Source: Paenarthrobacter nicotinovorans (GTDB lineage Bacteria; Actinomycetota; Actinomycetes; Actinomycetales; Micrococcaceae). Taken from it: DNA of 64,000 nt. Numbering within the stretch: the stretch's first letter is position 1; each line of letters begins with the position of its first letter. The notes beneath the pieces were generated by a model. The model had not been told where the DNA came from. It did not search any database and worked only from the letters and a program-made list of their open reading frames with translations. Where the stretch lies: the NCBI RefSeq assembly GCF_021919345.1, contig NZ_CP089293.1:372001-436000 (forward strand), given 5' to 3'. The position numbers and the translations under genes were made by a program. Of this stretch, positions 35,609-44,102 are shown one piece after another.

Positions 35609-36010
35609 TCAGCCCCTGTTGCGGTGCATCATCCGGTAGGTGAGCTCTGCGAGGAGTTCCTCGTCGGAAAGATGTGAGGCCCGGGCGACGGGTGCCGCGG
35701 GAACGGCAATGCGGGGTGGTCCTTGCCTTGAGTCGTCCCCGGAGCGCATGTCGTCCGGCGTGATCATGTCCGGTGCGAAGTTCGATTTGCCCTTGAGGAC
35801 TTCGGACACCGATCCTGCACGCCACCCCAGGGCGTGCTCGAGTTTGCGTTGGTTGATTTCCTGCGTGCGTCGCGTGCCCGACTCCAGTGTCCGCACTGTC
35901 TTGATGGCGGTTCCTGCTTGTTTGGCCAGCTGCACCTGACTGAGACCTTGCGCGAGACGCTCTTCCTTGATGAGCCGTCCAATGGTCTGCAGTGCTTCGA
36001 GTTCATCCAC
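35609..36010 (-). CDS. XRE-type helix-turn-helix regulator
   Basis: About 133 residues. An N-terminal HTH_XRE domain (IGRLIKEERLAQGLSQVQLA, then AGTAIKTVRTLESGTRRTQE) is followed by a Cro/C1-style capping helix (LEHALGWRAGSVSEVLKG) and a polar tail. The start is uncertain: GTG at 36010 or 36019, or TTG at 36043. It looks like a cellular single-copy regulator; there are no phage genes nearby. It is divergent from the sugar ABC operon but separated by a LacI-type operator. Confidence 0.8.
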   Translation of the reverse strand: MDELEALQTIGRLIKEERLAQGLSQVQLAKQAGTAIKTVRTLESGTRRTQEINQRKLEHALGWRAGSVSEVLKGKSNFAPDMITPDDMRSGDDSRQGPPRIAVPAAPVARASHLSDEELLAELTYRMMHRNRG

Positions 36011-36164
36011 GCTTCCCACTGTTCCATAGGCAATAGTGGGCAATCAAATCGACTCCAGGCCACGGCCATCCCAAAACGCATCCATGTCGGCGGAAAGACC
36101 CCTCGTTGCCAGGGTGGTGAGCGTGAATAATCAGGCTACTTTGTATCGTTGTGGTCACGACGCG

Positions 36165-36178
36165 TGTAAGCGCTTGCA
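36165..36178. promoter_or_regulatory. LacI-family operator upstream of the sugar ABC operon
   Basis: TGTAAGCGCTTGCA has the central CG dyad and AAGCGCTT core typical of LacI/GalR operators. It lies 87 bp before the binding-protein ATG. The LacI-family gene at 39968 is the obvious candidate to bind it. Confidence 0.72.
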
Positions 36179-36265
36179 TTTTGCTTCATCCCGTGACTAT
36201 TGTGAGCCTCACCACATCAACCGCACCGCGGAAAAACCTGGTCCACTCACCGAGGAGTTCCCAGC

Positions 36266-37558
36266 ATGAAATCCAAAAAGTTCCTGCTTCCGGCAGCTGT
36301 AGCCGGAGTCCTGGCTCTGTCCCTGACCGCCTGTGGTGGCGGCGGGGGTGGCGGCGGCACCAGTTCCGGAGGTGCCAGCGGCGACGCAGCCAACAACCTT
36401 GACGGCCGCGGGCCGATCACCTACGTCCAGGGCAAGGACAACAGCAACGTTGTCCGGCCCCTCATCGAAAAGTGGAACGCCGCCCATCCGGACGAGAAAG
36501 TAACGTTCAAGGAGCAGTCGGACCAGGCCGACCAGCAGCACGATGACCTGGTCCAGAACTTCCAGGCCAAGAACGCCAACTACGACGTCATGAGCGTCGA
36601 CCTCATCTGGGTTGCTGAGTTCGCTGCCAAGGGCTGGCTGCAGCCGCTCAAGGACAAGACCGCAATCTCCACGGACGGGATGCTCGAGTCCACCGTCAAG
36701 AGCGCCACCTACAACAACACCCTCTATGCAGCCCCCCAAAGTTCGGATGGCGGCATCCTCTACTACCGTGGTGACCTTGTTCCCAACCCGCCCAAGACCT
36801 GGGACGAGATGATGGGAATGTGCGAGATCGCCAAGCAGAACAACATCGGCTGCTACGCAGGCCAGTTCCAGAAGTATGAGGGCCTGACGGTCAACGCTGC
36901 TGAAGCCATCAACTCGGCAGGCGGCAAGATCGTTGATGATTCCGGCAAGGCTGCCGTGAACTCCAGCGAAGCCAAGGCCGGCCTCACCAACCTGGTGAAC
37001 GCCTACAAGGATGGCAACATCCCCACCGAAGCAATCACCTTCCAGGAAGAGCAGGGACGCCAGGCCTTCGAAGCCGGCAAGCTGCTGTTCCACCGCAACT
37101 GGCCGTACGTGTACAACCTGGCCAAGACCGACGGTTCCTCCACTGTGAAGGACACGTTCAAGATGGCACCCCTCCCGGGCAAGGACGGCCCCGGCGCCTC
37201 CTCGCTTGGTGGCCACAACATCGCTATGAGCGTCTACTCCAAGAACAAGGCAACTGTTGCGGACTTCATCAAGTACATCACCAGCGAGGAAACCCAGCGC
37301 TTCTACGCTACCCAGGGTTCGCTGGCCCCGGTCCTGACCAAGCTGTATGACGATCAGGAACTCGTGACCAAGCTGCCGTACCTCCCGGTGCTGAAGACGT
37401 CCATCGAGAACGCGGTTCCGCGTCCCGTGACGCCGTTCTACCCCGCCGTCACCAAGGCTGTGCAGGACAACGCCTACGCTGCCCTCAAGGGAGAGAAGAC
37501 CGTGGATGCGGCAATCTCCGACATGCAAGCGGCTATTGAGTCGGCCGGAGCTAAGTAA
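36266..37558 (+). CDS. Sugar ABC transporter solute-binding lipoprotein
   Basis: 430 residues. The lipobox is LALSLTACGGGG, with an unusually long Gly run after the Cys. A family-1 extracellular binding protein fold follows (ITYVQGKDNSNVVRPLIEKW; YDVMSVDLIWVAEFAAKGWL; FEAGKLLFHRNWPYVYNLAK; SLGGHNIAMSVYSKNKATV). By type it belongs with maltose, trehalose or alpha-glucoside binders. It is first in an operon with two permeases; a strong hairpin after the stop would favour excess binding protein. Confidence 0.93.
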   Translation: MKSKKFLLPAAVAGVLALSLTACGGGGGGGGTSSGGASGDAANNLDGRGPITYVQGKDNSNVVRPLIEKWNAAHPDEKVTFKEQSDQADQQHDDLVQNFQAKNANYDVMSVDLIWVAEFAAKGWLQPLKDKTAISTDGMLESTVKSATYNNTLYAAPQSSDGGILYYRGDLVPNPPKTWDEMMGMCEIAKQNNIGCYAGQFQKYEGLTVNAAEAINSAGGKIVDDSGKAAVNSSEAKAGLTNLVNAYKDGNIPTEAITFQEEQGRQAFEAGKLLFHRNWPYVYNLAKTDGSSTVKDTFKMAPLPGKDGPGASSLGGHNIAMSVYSKNKATVADFIKYITSEETQRFYATQGSLAPVLTKLYDDQELVTKLPYLPVLKTSIENAVPRPVTPFYPAVTKAVQDNAYAALKGEKTVDAAISDMQAAIESAGAK

Positions 37559-37570
37559 CCACCCGGGCTA

Positions 37571-37611
37571 CAGTCCGGCTGCCTGTCCCTGAGGGGCGGG
37601 CAGCCGGACTG
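37571..37611 (+). repeat. Intercistronic hairpin between binding protein and permease
   Basis: CAGTCCGGCTGCC and GGCAGCCGGACTG form a perfect 13-bp stem with a 15-base loop, 12 bp after the stop codon. No T-run follows, so partial termination or 3' mRNA protection is likelier than a full terminator. Confidence 0.75.
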
Positions 37612-37646
37612 CCGGCCACGGCCTTCTCCCTGACAGGAGTCTTGAC

Positions 37647-38666
37647 ATGTCAACAGAACTACAAAAACCAGACGCGACGGCGGCTTCCGGACACACGATG
37701 CCCAGCCGCGAAAGCGCCGACCGGAAGCAGCTTACGCAGGGCCGTTGGGCATACACCCTCCTGGCGCCGTCGCTCATCCTGCTGGCGATCGTCATCATCT
37801 ACCCGGTGCTCAACGCCATCATCATGTCCTTCCAGAAGGACTCCGGCCTCGACCCGGCCACGGGGTTCTTCTCCGAGGGCGGCCCGGCCGGCTTTGAAAA
37901 CTACACGCACTGGCTGCTGCAGCAATGCACGGCCCCCGGCGGCGGCTCGCTGGCCTGCCCTCCGGGCACACTCGGAGCCCAGTTCTGGGACTCCATGGGC
38001 ACTACCTTCTTCTTCACGGTGGTTACCGTGGCCTTCGAGACCGTTCTTGGCTTCTGGATGGCAATCATCATGGCCCGCGCCTTCCGCGGACGCAGCCTGA
38101 TCCGCGCAGCCGTCCTGGTTCCGTGGGCCATCCCGACGGCCGTTACCGCCAAACTCTGGTTCTTCATCTTCGCTTTCGAAGGCATCGCCAACAAGCTGTT
38201 CGGTACCCAGATCCTGTGGACCGGCTCGGAATGGCCGGCCAAGTGGGCAATCATCATTGCCGACGTCTGGAAGACCACGCCCTTCATGGCCCTCCTGATC
38301 CTGGCGGGCCTGCAGCTGATTCCGGACGAAGTCTACGAAGCCGCCAAGGTTGACGGCGCGTCCACCTGGCAGCGGTTCCGCCTGATCACCCTGCCGCTGG
38401 TGAAGCCGGCGCTGATGGTGGCCATCCTGTTCCGTGTCCTCGACGCACTGCGCATGTACGATCTCCCCGCCATCATGACCCAGGGCGCGAACGGCACCAC
38501 CACGCTGTCCATCCTTGTTGTCCAACAAATCAGGCAAGGGTTCAATACAGCGGCGGCGCTATCGACCATTACATTCCTGGTGATCTTCCTCGTGGCGTTT
38601 ATCTTCGTCCGCTTCCTCGGGGCGAATGCCGTGGACGCGGCCACATCTTCCGGAAAGGCCAAGTGA
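37647..38666 (+). CDS. Sugar ABC transporter permease (MalF type)
   Basis: 339 residues with six main helices. The ATPase-coupling loop EAA motif is seen as VYEAAKVDGASTWQRFRLIT followed by LPLVKPAL. A ~40-residue insertion after helix 1 has two Cys (QQCTAPGGGSLACPPG). This is the membrane partner of the downstream MalG-type permease; stop and next start are separated by one base. Confidence 0.93.
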   Translation: MSTELQKPDATAASGHTMPSRESADRKQLTQGRWAYTLLAPSLILLAIVIIYPVLNAIIMSFQKDSGLDPATGFFSEGGPAGFENYTHWLLQQCTAPGGGSLACPPGTLGAQFWDSMGTTFFFTVVTVAFETVLGFWMAIIMARAFRGRSLIRAAVLVPWAIPTAVTAKLWFFIFAFEGIANKLFGTQILWTGSEWPAKWAIIIADVWKTTPFMALLILAGLQLIPDEVYEAAKVDGASTWQRFRLITLPLVKPALMVAILFRVLDALRMYDLPAIMTQGANGTTTLSILVVQQIRQGFNTAAALSTITFLVIFLVAFIFVRFLGANAVDAATSSGKAK

Positions 38667-38667
38667 G

Positions 38668-39552
38668 ATGAGCACAGCCACAGCTTCGAAGACCTCCGCC
38701 GACTCCGTGGAACGGCCCAAACGGCCCTTCAACTGGGGGTCGCTGCGCACCTACATCAGCGCCGCCATCATCCTCGTCTGGTGCATGGCACCCTTCTACT
38801 GGATGCTGGTCACCGCCTTCCGCGACGTCGGATACACGTTCGACACCACGCCGTTCTTCACCCACTTCACATGGGACAACTTCGCGACGGTGTTCGACGA
38901 GAGCCTTGGCAACCACTTCGGCCGCAACCTGTTGAACAGCCTGATCGTTGGCGCCGTGACGACTGTCGTAGCGCTGCTGGTCGGTGTGTTTGCGGCCTAC
39001 GCCCTGGCCCGGTTGAATTTCCGGTTCAAGTTCGTGGTCCTCGGCTTCATCCTGGGCGCATCGATGTTCCCCGGCGTTGCCTTGGTTACCCCGCTGTTCC
39101 AGTTGTTCACCAACATCGGCTGGTTCGGCACCTACCAGGCACTGATCATTCCGAACATCTCCTTCGTTCTTCCGCTCACGGTCTACACGCTGACCTCCTT
39201 CTTCCGCGAGATGCCGTGGGAGCTCGAAGAAGCCGCAAGGATCGATGGCTGCACGCAGGGACAGGCGTTCCGGAAAGTGATCCTTCCGCTGGCGGCCCCG
39301 GCAACGTTCACTACCGCGATCCTGGCGTTCATTGCCTCCTGGAATGAATTCCTCATCGCCAGCCAGTTGTCGAATGACGCCACCAAGACCGTCACGGTAG
39401 CCATCGCGTACTTTGCCGGTGCGCAGCCGCACCAGGAACCGTACACAGCCGTTATGGCCGCAGGTACCGTGGTGACCATTCCGCTGGTTGTCCTTGTGCT
39501 GATCTTCCAGCGCAAGATCGTGGCCGGCCTCACGGCAGGCGCTGTCAAGTGA
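38668..39552 (+). CDS. Sugar ABC transporter permease (MalG type)
   Basis: 294 residues, six helices, EAA loop seen as ELEEAARIDGCTQGQAFRKV followed by ILPLAAP. It starts with a Thr/Ala-rich cytosolic tail. Together with the MalF-type protein it forms the channel. No ATPase gene is present in the operon, so a shared MsiK-type ATPase encoded elsewhere is presumably used, as in other actinobacteria. Confidence 0.93.
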   Translation: MSTATASKTSADSVERPKRPFNWGSLRTYISAAIILVWCMAPFYWMLVTAFRDVGYTFDTTPFFTHFTWDNFATVFDESLGNHFGRNLLNSLIVGAVTTVVALLVGVFAAYALARLNFRFKFVVLGFILGASMFPGVALVTPLFQLFTNIGWFGTYQALIIPNISFVLPLTVYTLTSFFREMPWELEEAARIDGCTQGQAFRKVILPLAAPATFTTAILAFIASWNEFLIASQLSNDATKTVTVAIAYFAGAQPHQEPYTAVMAAGTVVTIPLVVLVLIFQRKIVAGLTAGAVK

Positions 39553-39821
39553 CAAGTTACGGAAATCGACGTCGGGAGTCCCCCGCAGCGAAGCCCGACC
39601 CGGGCACCAAACGGGTACGGTCCGCGGAGGACTTCGACATCATCATCGGGTTCCTCGCCTTCTGGGGCCTGGTGCTCCTGGTGGCCACCATCTCGATGGA
39701 GGTCACCGGCCAGCCCGCCCTCGGCTGGGCGTTGGGGCTCCTGGCCGTTGTCCTCGCCCTCTGGGGAATGCTCCGCTTGCGGCGCAAGCTACCGCGCCGT
39801 ACGACACGACGGATTGGTTGA
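39549..39821 (+). CDS. Small two-helix membrane protein ending the sugar ABC operon (90 aa)
   Basis: 90 residues: a basic, Pro-rich cytosolic N-terminus (~32), two helices (FDIIIGFLAFWGLVLLVATI and LGWALGLLAVVLALWGMLRL) and a very basic tail (RRKLPRRTTRRIG). The GTG start overlaps the permease stop (GTGA), so it is translationally coupled. It is not a known transporter subunit. Confidence 0.75.
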   Translation: MTSYGNRRRESPAAKPDPGTKRVRSAEDFDIIIGFLAFWGLVLLVATISMEVTGQPALGWALGLLAVVLALWGMLRLRRKLPRRTTRRIG

Positions 39822-39967
39822 GGCGGCCCATGGAGAACACCAGTACCTGACCGGCGTCGCAATAACTTGTGCGAAATCGGCGAACAGCAGGCAGGCGGAA
39901 TAGGCTGGAAGGTGCCGTCCGGGAACGAGCCCTCGGCTTTCGGCATGCACCAAAAAAGGGGGCTTGA

Positions 39968-41041
39968 GTGGCAAAGACGAACGAGCGGTCCCAACGCGGC
40001 GGCCACACCGGCGTCAGCATCGAGGACGTTGCCGCAGCAGCGGGAGTCTCGACGGCGACCGTCTCCCGTGCAGTGCGGGGACTGCCGCGGGTATCTCCCG
40101 CAACCCGCGAGAAGATCCTCGAAGTAGCAAGTTCATTGGGATATGTGGCGTCGTCGTCGGCCTCCGGGCTGGCGACGGGCCGCACCCGGACCATAGGCGT
40201 CCTGGCTCCTTTCGTCAGCCGGTGGTTCTTCTCGAAAGCCATCGAAGGCGCCGACCGTGAGCTGCACTCAAGGAAATACAACCTCTCCTTGTTCAACCTA
40301 GGCGGCCACGGCAGCAACCGTGAACGCCTCTTCAGTTCCACCATGGTGTACAAGCAGATCGACGCCCTGCTGGTGCTCTGCATGTCCTTGACTGAGGACG
40401 AACTGGAGCATCTCCACAAGATCGACATTCCGTTGGTGGTGGTGGGTGGCCACGTCGAGGACTGCCCTTACATCGGCATCAATGACTACGACGCCGCATC
40501 CACCGCCGTGAAGCACCTGCTGGATCTGGGACACAAGGACATTGCCCTGCTGCACGGCGATGACGAAACGGATCTGAACTTCGACGTCCCCCGGGTGCGG
40601 ATCCAGGCGTTCCAGGAAGTCATGTCCGACGCCGGGCTGGAAGTCCGCCCTGAGTGGGACCAGTGGGGTGACTTCACCGTCGCCAGCGGGCAGCAGGCCT
40701 TCAACCGGCTGTGGAGCCAGCCCGGCCGGAAACCGACCGCGATCTTCTGTTCCTCCGATGAGATGGCGATGGGCGTGATTTTTGAAGCCGGCCGCCACGG
40801 GGTGAGGGTCCCGGAGGACCTCTCCGTGATCGGCATCGATGACCACGATTTCTCGTCCTCGCTGGGCCTGACCACAGTCGGCCAGCGCCCGGACAACCAA
40901 GCCGAACTTGCGACCAAGATGCTGTTGGACGAACTCGACGGCAACGTCGGAGCGGTGCACTCCGCCGTGGCTCCCCACCAGTTGATTGTCCGCGAGACTA
41001 CAGCGCCGCCGAACGGGAAATTCACCAACAGCCCCAACTAA
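39968..41041 (+). CDS. LacI/GalR-family transcriptional regulator
   Basis: 357 residues. The N-terminal LacI helix-turn-helix and hinge are clear (VSIEDVAAAAGVSTATVSRA, then RAVRGLPRVSPATREKILEV). The rest is a periplasmic-binding-like effector domain (IGVLAPFVSRWFFSKAIEGA; DIALLHGDDETDLN; DLSVIGIDDHDFSSSLGLTT). The start is GTG 39968. It lies 146 bp after the ABC operon, which it most likely represses through the site at 36165. Confidence 0.93.
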   Translation: MAKTNERSQRGGHTGVSIEDVAAAAGVSTATVSRAVRGLPRVSPATREKILEVASSLGYVASSSASGLATGRTRTIGVLAPFVSRWFFSKAIEGADRELHSRKYNLSLFNLGGHGSNRERLFSSTMVYKQIDALLVLCMSLTEDELEHLHKIDIPLVVVGGHVEDCPYIGINDYDAASTAVKHLLDLGHKDIALLHGDDETDLNFDVPRVRIQAFQEVMSDAGLEVRPEWDQWGDFTVASGQQAFNRLWSQPGRKPTAIFCSSDEMAMGVIFEAGRHGVRVPEDLSVIGIDDHDFSSSLGLTTVGQRPDNQAELATKMLLDELDGNVGAVHSAVAPHQLIVRETTAPPNGKFTNSPN

Positions 41042-41084
41042 GGACGCAGGAGCCCGCACAAGCGGGAGCCTGGAAACCGTGAAG

Positions 41085-41969
41085 CTACGAAGCGCGCGCC
41101 AACTGCCGAATGGGAATCCAGCGGGAAGCCAGGCGCCGGTACGCGGCCGCGGCGCCTGTCATGTCGCCTTCGGCCAGGCACTCGATGCCCAAGCGGACAT
41201 CCATGGGGGAGTCGTCCGGGTACACCTTGTCTGCAACGGCGCCGTAATCGAGCTCCACCATCGACTGGACGTGGAACAGCTCAAGCCACTCAGTGAGCTG
41301 CGTCAGGTCATCCAGCATGTCCAGGTCCGGAGCGGCCAGCGCCAGATGGGCCACGGAAAACCGGGCCCTTTCCAAGGCTTCAGTCAGTGGGGTCCATACC
41401 CGCACCGTCAGGATGCGGCCGTCGGACTCGACGACGTCTTTGCGGTCCGATTCGGCAAACAGCGAGAACCAGCTGAACGGGATACCCCAGGTTGAGGCCC
41501 GGGTGTGGACGCGTTTGGCGTCTTCGCGGGCGTTGATCCGGTCGATCCGCATCTGGTGTTTGTCCCTTTGCGAAACCGGAATGAGCAGGTCGGCCAGCGG
41601 ACTGTGGACTCCGTCCATGAGCGCGTTGGCCGCCAAGCCGGCCCGAATCACCAGTTGGCTGGGGCAGTAAAGCAGCCGTCCGGCGTCGTCCTCATCATTG
41701 CCGGGAGCGGCGTGCCGTCCCATGGGGACCCGCGTCATGCGGACAAGATCGGTGCGGCCGGTGGGGAACGGATCGCCGCCGGAGCGGGTGATGCGTCCCA
41801 GCGAGGCCTGGAGCTCCGCATTTTCGACGGCGGCCCGGGAACCTGCCTTGCTGCCCTCCGCCACAATTTGGCGCTGTTGCTCGGGAGGGAACGCCTCAAG
41901 CGGCTCGTAAATGCGCAGCGACGAAGAGAACGGCAGTCCCGCCTGGCCCCGGTACAGACTACCCGCCAT
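41085..41969 (-). CDS. Conserved-looking hypothetical protein (294 aa)
   Basis: Not recognised. Soluble, 294 residues, no signal peptide. Features: LRIYEPLEAFPPEQQRQIVA near the N-terminus, GRLLYCPSQLVIRAGLAANA mid-protein, a Trp-rich STWGIPFSWFSLFAESDRK region and a helical C-terminus (GIECLAEGDMTGAAAAYRRL). The opening resembles actinobacterial proteins of unknown role. It ends 42 bp before the exonuclease III gene's stop side and reads in the same direction. Confidence 0.75.
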   Translation of the reverse strand: MAGSLYRGQAGLPFSSSLRIYEPLEAFPPEQQRQIVAEGSKAGSRAAVENAELQASLGRITRSGGDPFPTGRTDLVRMTRVPMGRHAAPGNDEDDAGRLLYCPSQLVIRAGLAANALMDGVHSPLADLLIPVSQRDKHQMRIDRINAREDAKRVHTRASTWGIPFSWFSLFAESDRKDVVESDGRILTVRVWTPLTEALERARFSVAHLALAAPDLDMLDDLTQLTEWLELFHVQSMVELDYGAVADKVYPDDSPMDVRLGIECLAEGDMTGAAAAYRRLASRWIPIRQLARAS

Positions 41970-42011
41970 GTCCAGCCACCCCTTTCGTCAATGAGTCATC
42001 AGGTGCAGTGC

Positions 42012-42824
42012 TCAGTCGGCGAGCTCCACGATCACGGGAGCGTGATCCGAGGCGCCCTTCCCCTTGCGTTCCTCGCGGTCGATGGACGCACCCGTGACGC
42101 GGGAAGCCAGTGCCGGGGAGGCCAGGCAGAAGTCGATCCGCATGCCCTCCTTCTTGGGGAACCGCAGCTGCGTGTAGTCCCAGTACGTGTAGACCCCCGG
42201 CCCCGGCGTATAGGGACGTGCGACGTCGGTAAATCCGGCGGTTTCGAACGCGTGGAACGCTGCGCGCTCGGGTTCGCTGACGTGCGTGTAGTTGTTGTCG
42301 CGGAAGAGCTGGATGTCCCAGACGTCGTCGTCGAACGGGGCGATGTTCCAGTCACCCATGAGGGCGATCTGCGCGTTGGGGTCGGCCTTGACCCATTCGG
42401 CTGCCTGGTCCCGCAGGACTTCGAGCCATTTGATCTTGTAGGGCATGTGTTCGTCGTCCAGGGAGCGGCCGTTCGGAACGTAGAGGCTCCAGACGCGGAT
42501 TCCGCCGCAGGTGGCAGCGATCGCGCGGGCTTCCTGGGCGGGGTCCTTGCCGGCTTTGCCGAAGGCAGGCTGGTCCACGAAGGTGCGCTCAACGTCTTCC
42601 AGGCCCACACGGGAGGCAATGGCCACGCCGTTCCACTGGTTCACGCCGAAGTGCGCTACCTCGTATCCCATGCGTTCAAAGAGTTCCCAGGGGAAGTTCT
42701 CGTCCTTGCACTTGGTCTCCTGGATGGCCAGGACATCGCAGTCGCTGCGCTCAAGCCACGCTTCAACACGGTCGGCTCGGGCACGGAGGGAGTTCACATT
42801 CCAGGTAGCTATCTTCACAGCCAC
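42012..42824 (-). CDS. xthA: Exodeoxyribonuclease III (AP endonuclease)
   Basis: 270 residues, the ExoIII/EEP fold. Catalytic blocks are complete: ATWNVNSLRAR, LAIQETKCKDENFP (Glu), GDWNIAPFDDDVW (Asp/Asn) and GASDHAPVIVEL (Asp-His). It cleaves abasic sites and 3'-blocked ends in base-excision repair. Single-gene promoter upstream. The exact paralogue (ExoA versus XthA branch) is not distinguished. Confidence 0.95.
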   Translation of the reverse strand: MAVKIATWNVNSLRARADRVEAWLERSDCDVLAIQETKCKDENFPWELFERMGYEVAHFGVNQWNGVAIASRVGLEDVERTFVDQPAFGKAGKDPAQEARAIAATCGGIRVWSLYVPNGRSLDDEHMPYKIKWLEVLRDQAAEWVKADPNAQIALMGDWNIAPFDDDVWDIQLFRDNNYTHVSEPERAAFHAFETAGFTDVARPYTPGPGVYTYWDYTQLRFPKKEGMRIDFCLASPALASRVTGASIDREERKGKGASDHAPVIVELAD

Positions 42825-42881
42825 TAACTTACCGAACTTGGGGCTGAGCGCATCCCCCTGCGGCTTTTTACCGAGCCGAAG

Positions 42882-43448
42882 CTAGTGGCCATACAGCGGC
42901 TGGGTGTTGGCCAGCTTGCGGAGACCGATGCCCGAAGCGATCAGGAGCAGGCCGGTCACAATGGCGAAAGCTGCGAGCATTCCCATCAGGCCGAGGAGCC
43001 CGATGCCCGGATTGACCAGGACCACAATTCCGAACACCGTGGTGATGAGGCCGGTGAGCAGCCATAGTCCCCAGCTGCGGATGAAGCTGCGGGCGGCAAG
43101 GGCCAGGATGATCTGCGAGATCCCCAGTACCAGGGCCCACAAGCCAATGATCACGCCAATGACGGCAGCGGTAATGCCGGGCCAGGCGATGGCCAGTATG
43201 CCGGCGGCGATGGAGATGAATCCACCCACAACGCTCCAGCGCGAGCGGCCGGCGGGGTCGTAGAAGTAGTGGGCCACGCTGGTGATGCCGTCGATGATGG
43301 CGAAGAAGCCGAACACCACCACCACTGCAAACGCCGTGGCGCTGGGCAAGACCAGGACCAGCAGTCCGAAAACGATGGCGAGGGCTCCCCGGACCAACAA
43401 AGCTGTCCCTGGAGTTGTGAACATTCTGCGACCCGTTGTGTCCGACAT
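42882..43448 (-). CDS. HdeD-family (DUF308) membrane protein
   Basis: 188 residues, six short helices in three repeated pairs (GALAIVFGLLVLVLPSATAF; GGFISIAAGILAIAWPGITA; TGLITTVFGIVVLVNPGIGL), the hallmark of HdeD/DUF308. In E. coli HdeD is linked to acid resistance at high density; here the role is unknown. It sits 27 bp from the response-regulator gene, same strand, so could be in that transcript. Confidence 0.88.
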   Translation of the reverse strand: MSDTTGRRMFTTPGTALLVRGALAIVFGLLVLVLPSATAFAVVVVFGFFAIIDGITSVAHYFYDPAGRSRWSVVGGFISIAAGILAIAWPGITAAVIGVIIGLWALVLGISQIILALAARSFIRSWGLWLLTGLITTVFGIVVLVNPGIGLLGLMGMLAAFAIVTGLLLIASGIGLRKLANTQPLYGH

Positions 43449-43475
43449 ATGGTCAGCGTAACCAACCGTGTGCCT

Positions 43476-44102
43476 TTACCGCATCCCCTCGCGCCGGATG
43501 GCTGTTGCGATGGCTGCTGCACGCGTCTCGACACCTAGTTTGGCGTAGATGTGTGCCAGGTGTGTTTTGACCGTGGCCTCGGAGATGAAGAGGCGTTTTC
43601 CGAGGTCCCGGTTGCTGAGTCCCTCGGTCAGCAGGCTGAGCAGCTCGGCTTCCCTCGGAGTAAGGATGTCGTCCGGATTCCGCATTTGCTGGAACAGCCG
43701 TGAGGCGACCGGTGCGCTCATCACGCTCTTGCCCTGCACAGCACCACGGACGGCTGCGAAGATTTCCTCCGGCGCGGCATCCTTGAGCAGGTACCCCATG
43801 GCTCCGGCGTCCACGGCGCGGACGATGTCGGCGTCGGAGTCGTAGGTGGTGAACACGATCACCGCTTGCTGCGGGTTGCGTTGCCGGAGCTGCTTGATGG
43901 CTTCGATGCCGTCCATCCCGGCTCCCATGGCCAGATCCATCAGCACAACCGCCGGCGAGTGCACCCGGGCCGCTTCCAGAGCGTCTTCGCCGGAGGAGGC
44001 TTCACCGACGACGGCGATATCCGCCTGGGTGCCCAACAGCGCCTTGAGTCCGCTCCGGACCACGGTGTGGTCGTCAACGAGCAGAACGGAAATGGCGGTC
44101 AC
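43476..44102 (-). CDS. NarL/LuxR-family response regulator
   Basis: 208 residues: receiver domain with phospho-Asp56 (VVLMDLAMG), acidic pair Asp10-Asp11 and Lys in YLLKDAAPEE, then a LuxR HTH (LTPREAELLSLLTEGLSNRD; LFISEATVKTHLAHIYAKLG). Its ATG overlaps the kinase stop (ATGA). With the upstream kinase and the divergent secreted haem-binding-like protein it resembles the SenS-SenR-HbpS arrangement of Streptomyces. Confidence 0.94.
   Translation of the reverse strand: MTAISVLLVDDHTVVRSGLKALLGTQADIAVVGEASSGEDALEAARVHSPAVVLMDLAMGAGMDGIEAIKQLRQRNPQQAVIVFTTYDSDADIVRAVDAGAMGYLLKDAAPEEIFAAVRGAVQGKSVMSAPVASRLFQQMRNPDDILTPREAELLSLLTEGLSNRDLGKRLFISEATVKTHLAHIYAKLGVETRAAAIATAIRREGMR

Noticed and set aside
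36036..36269. Short plus-strand frame ending just inside the binding-protein start
   Set aside because: It spans the LacI operator and promoter region and has no ribosome-binding site or recognisable features, although it encodes a Cys/His-rich stretch.
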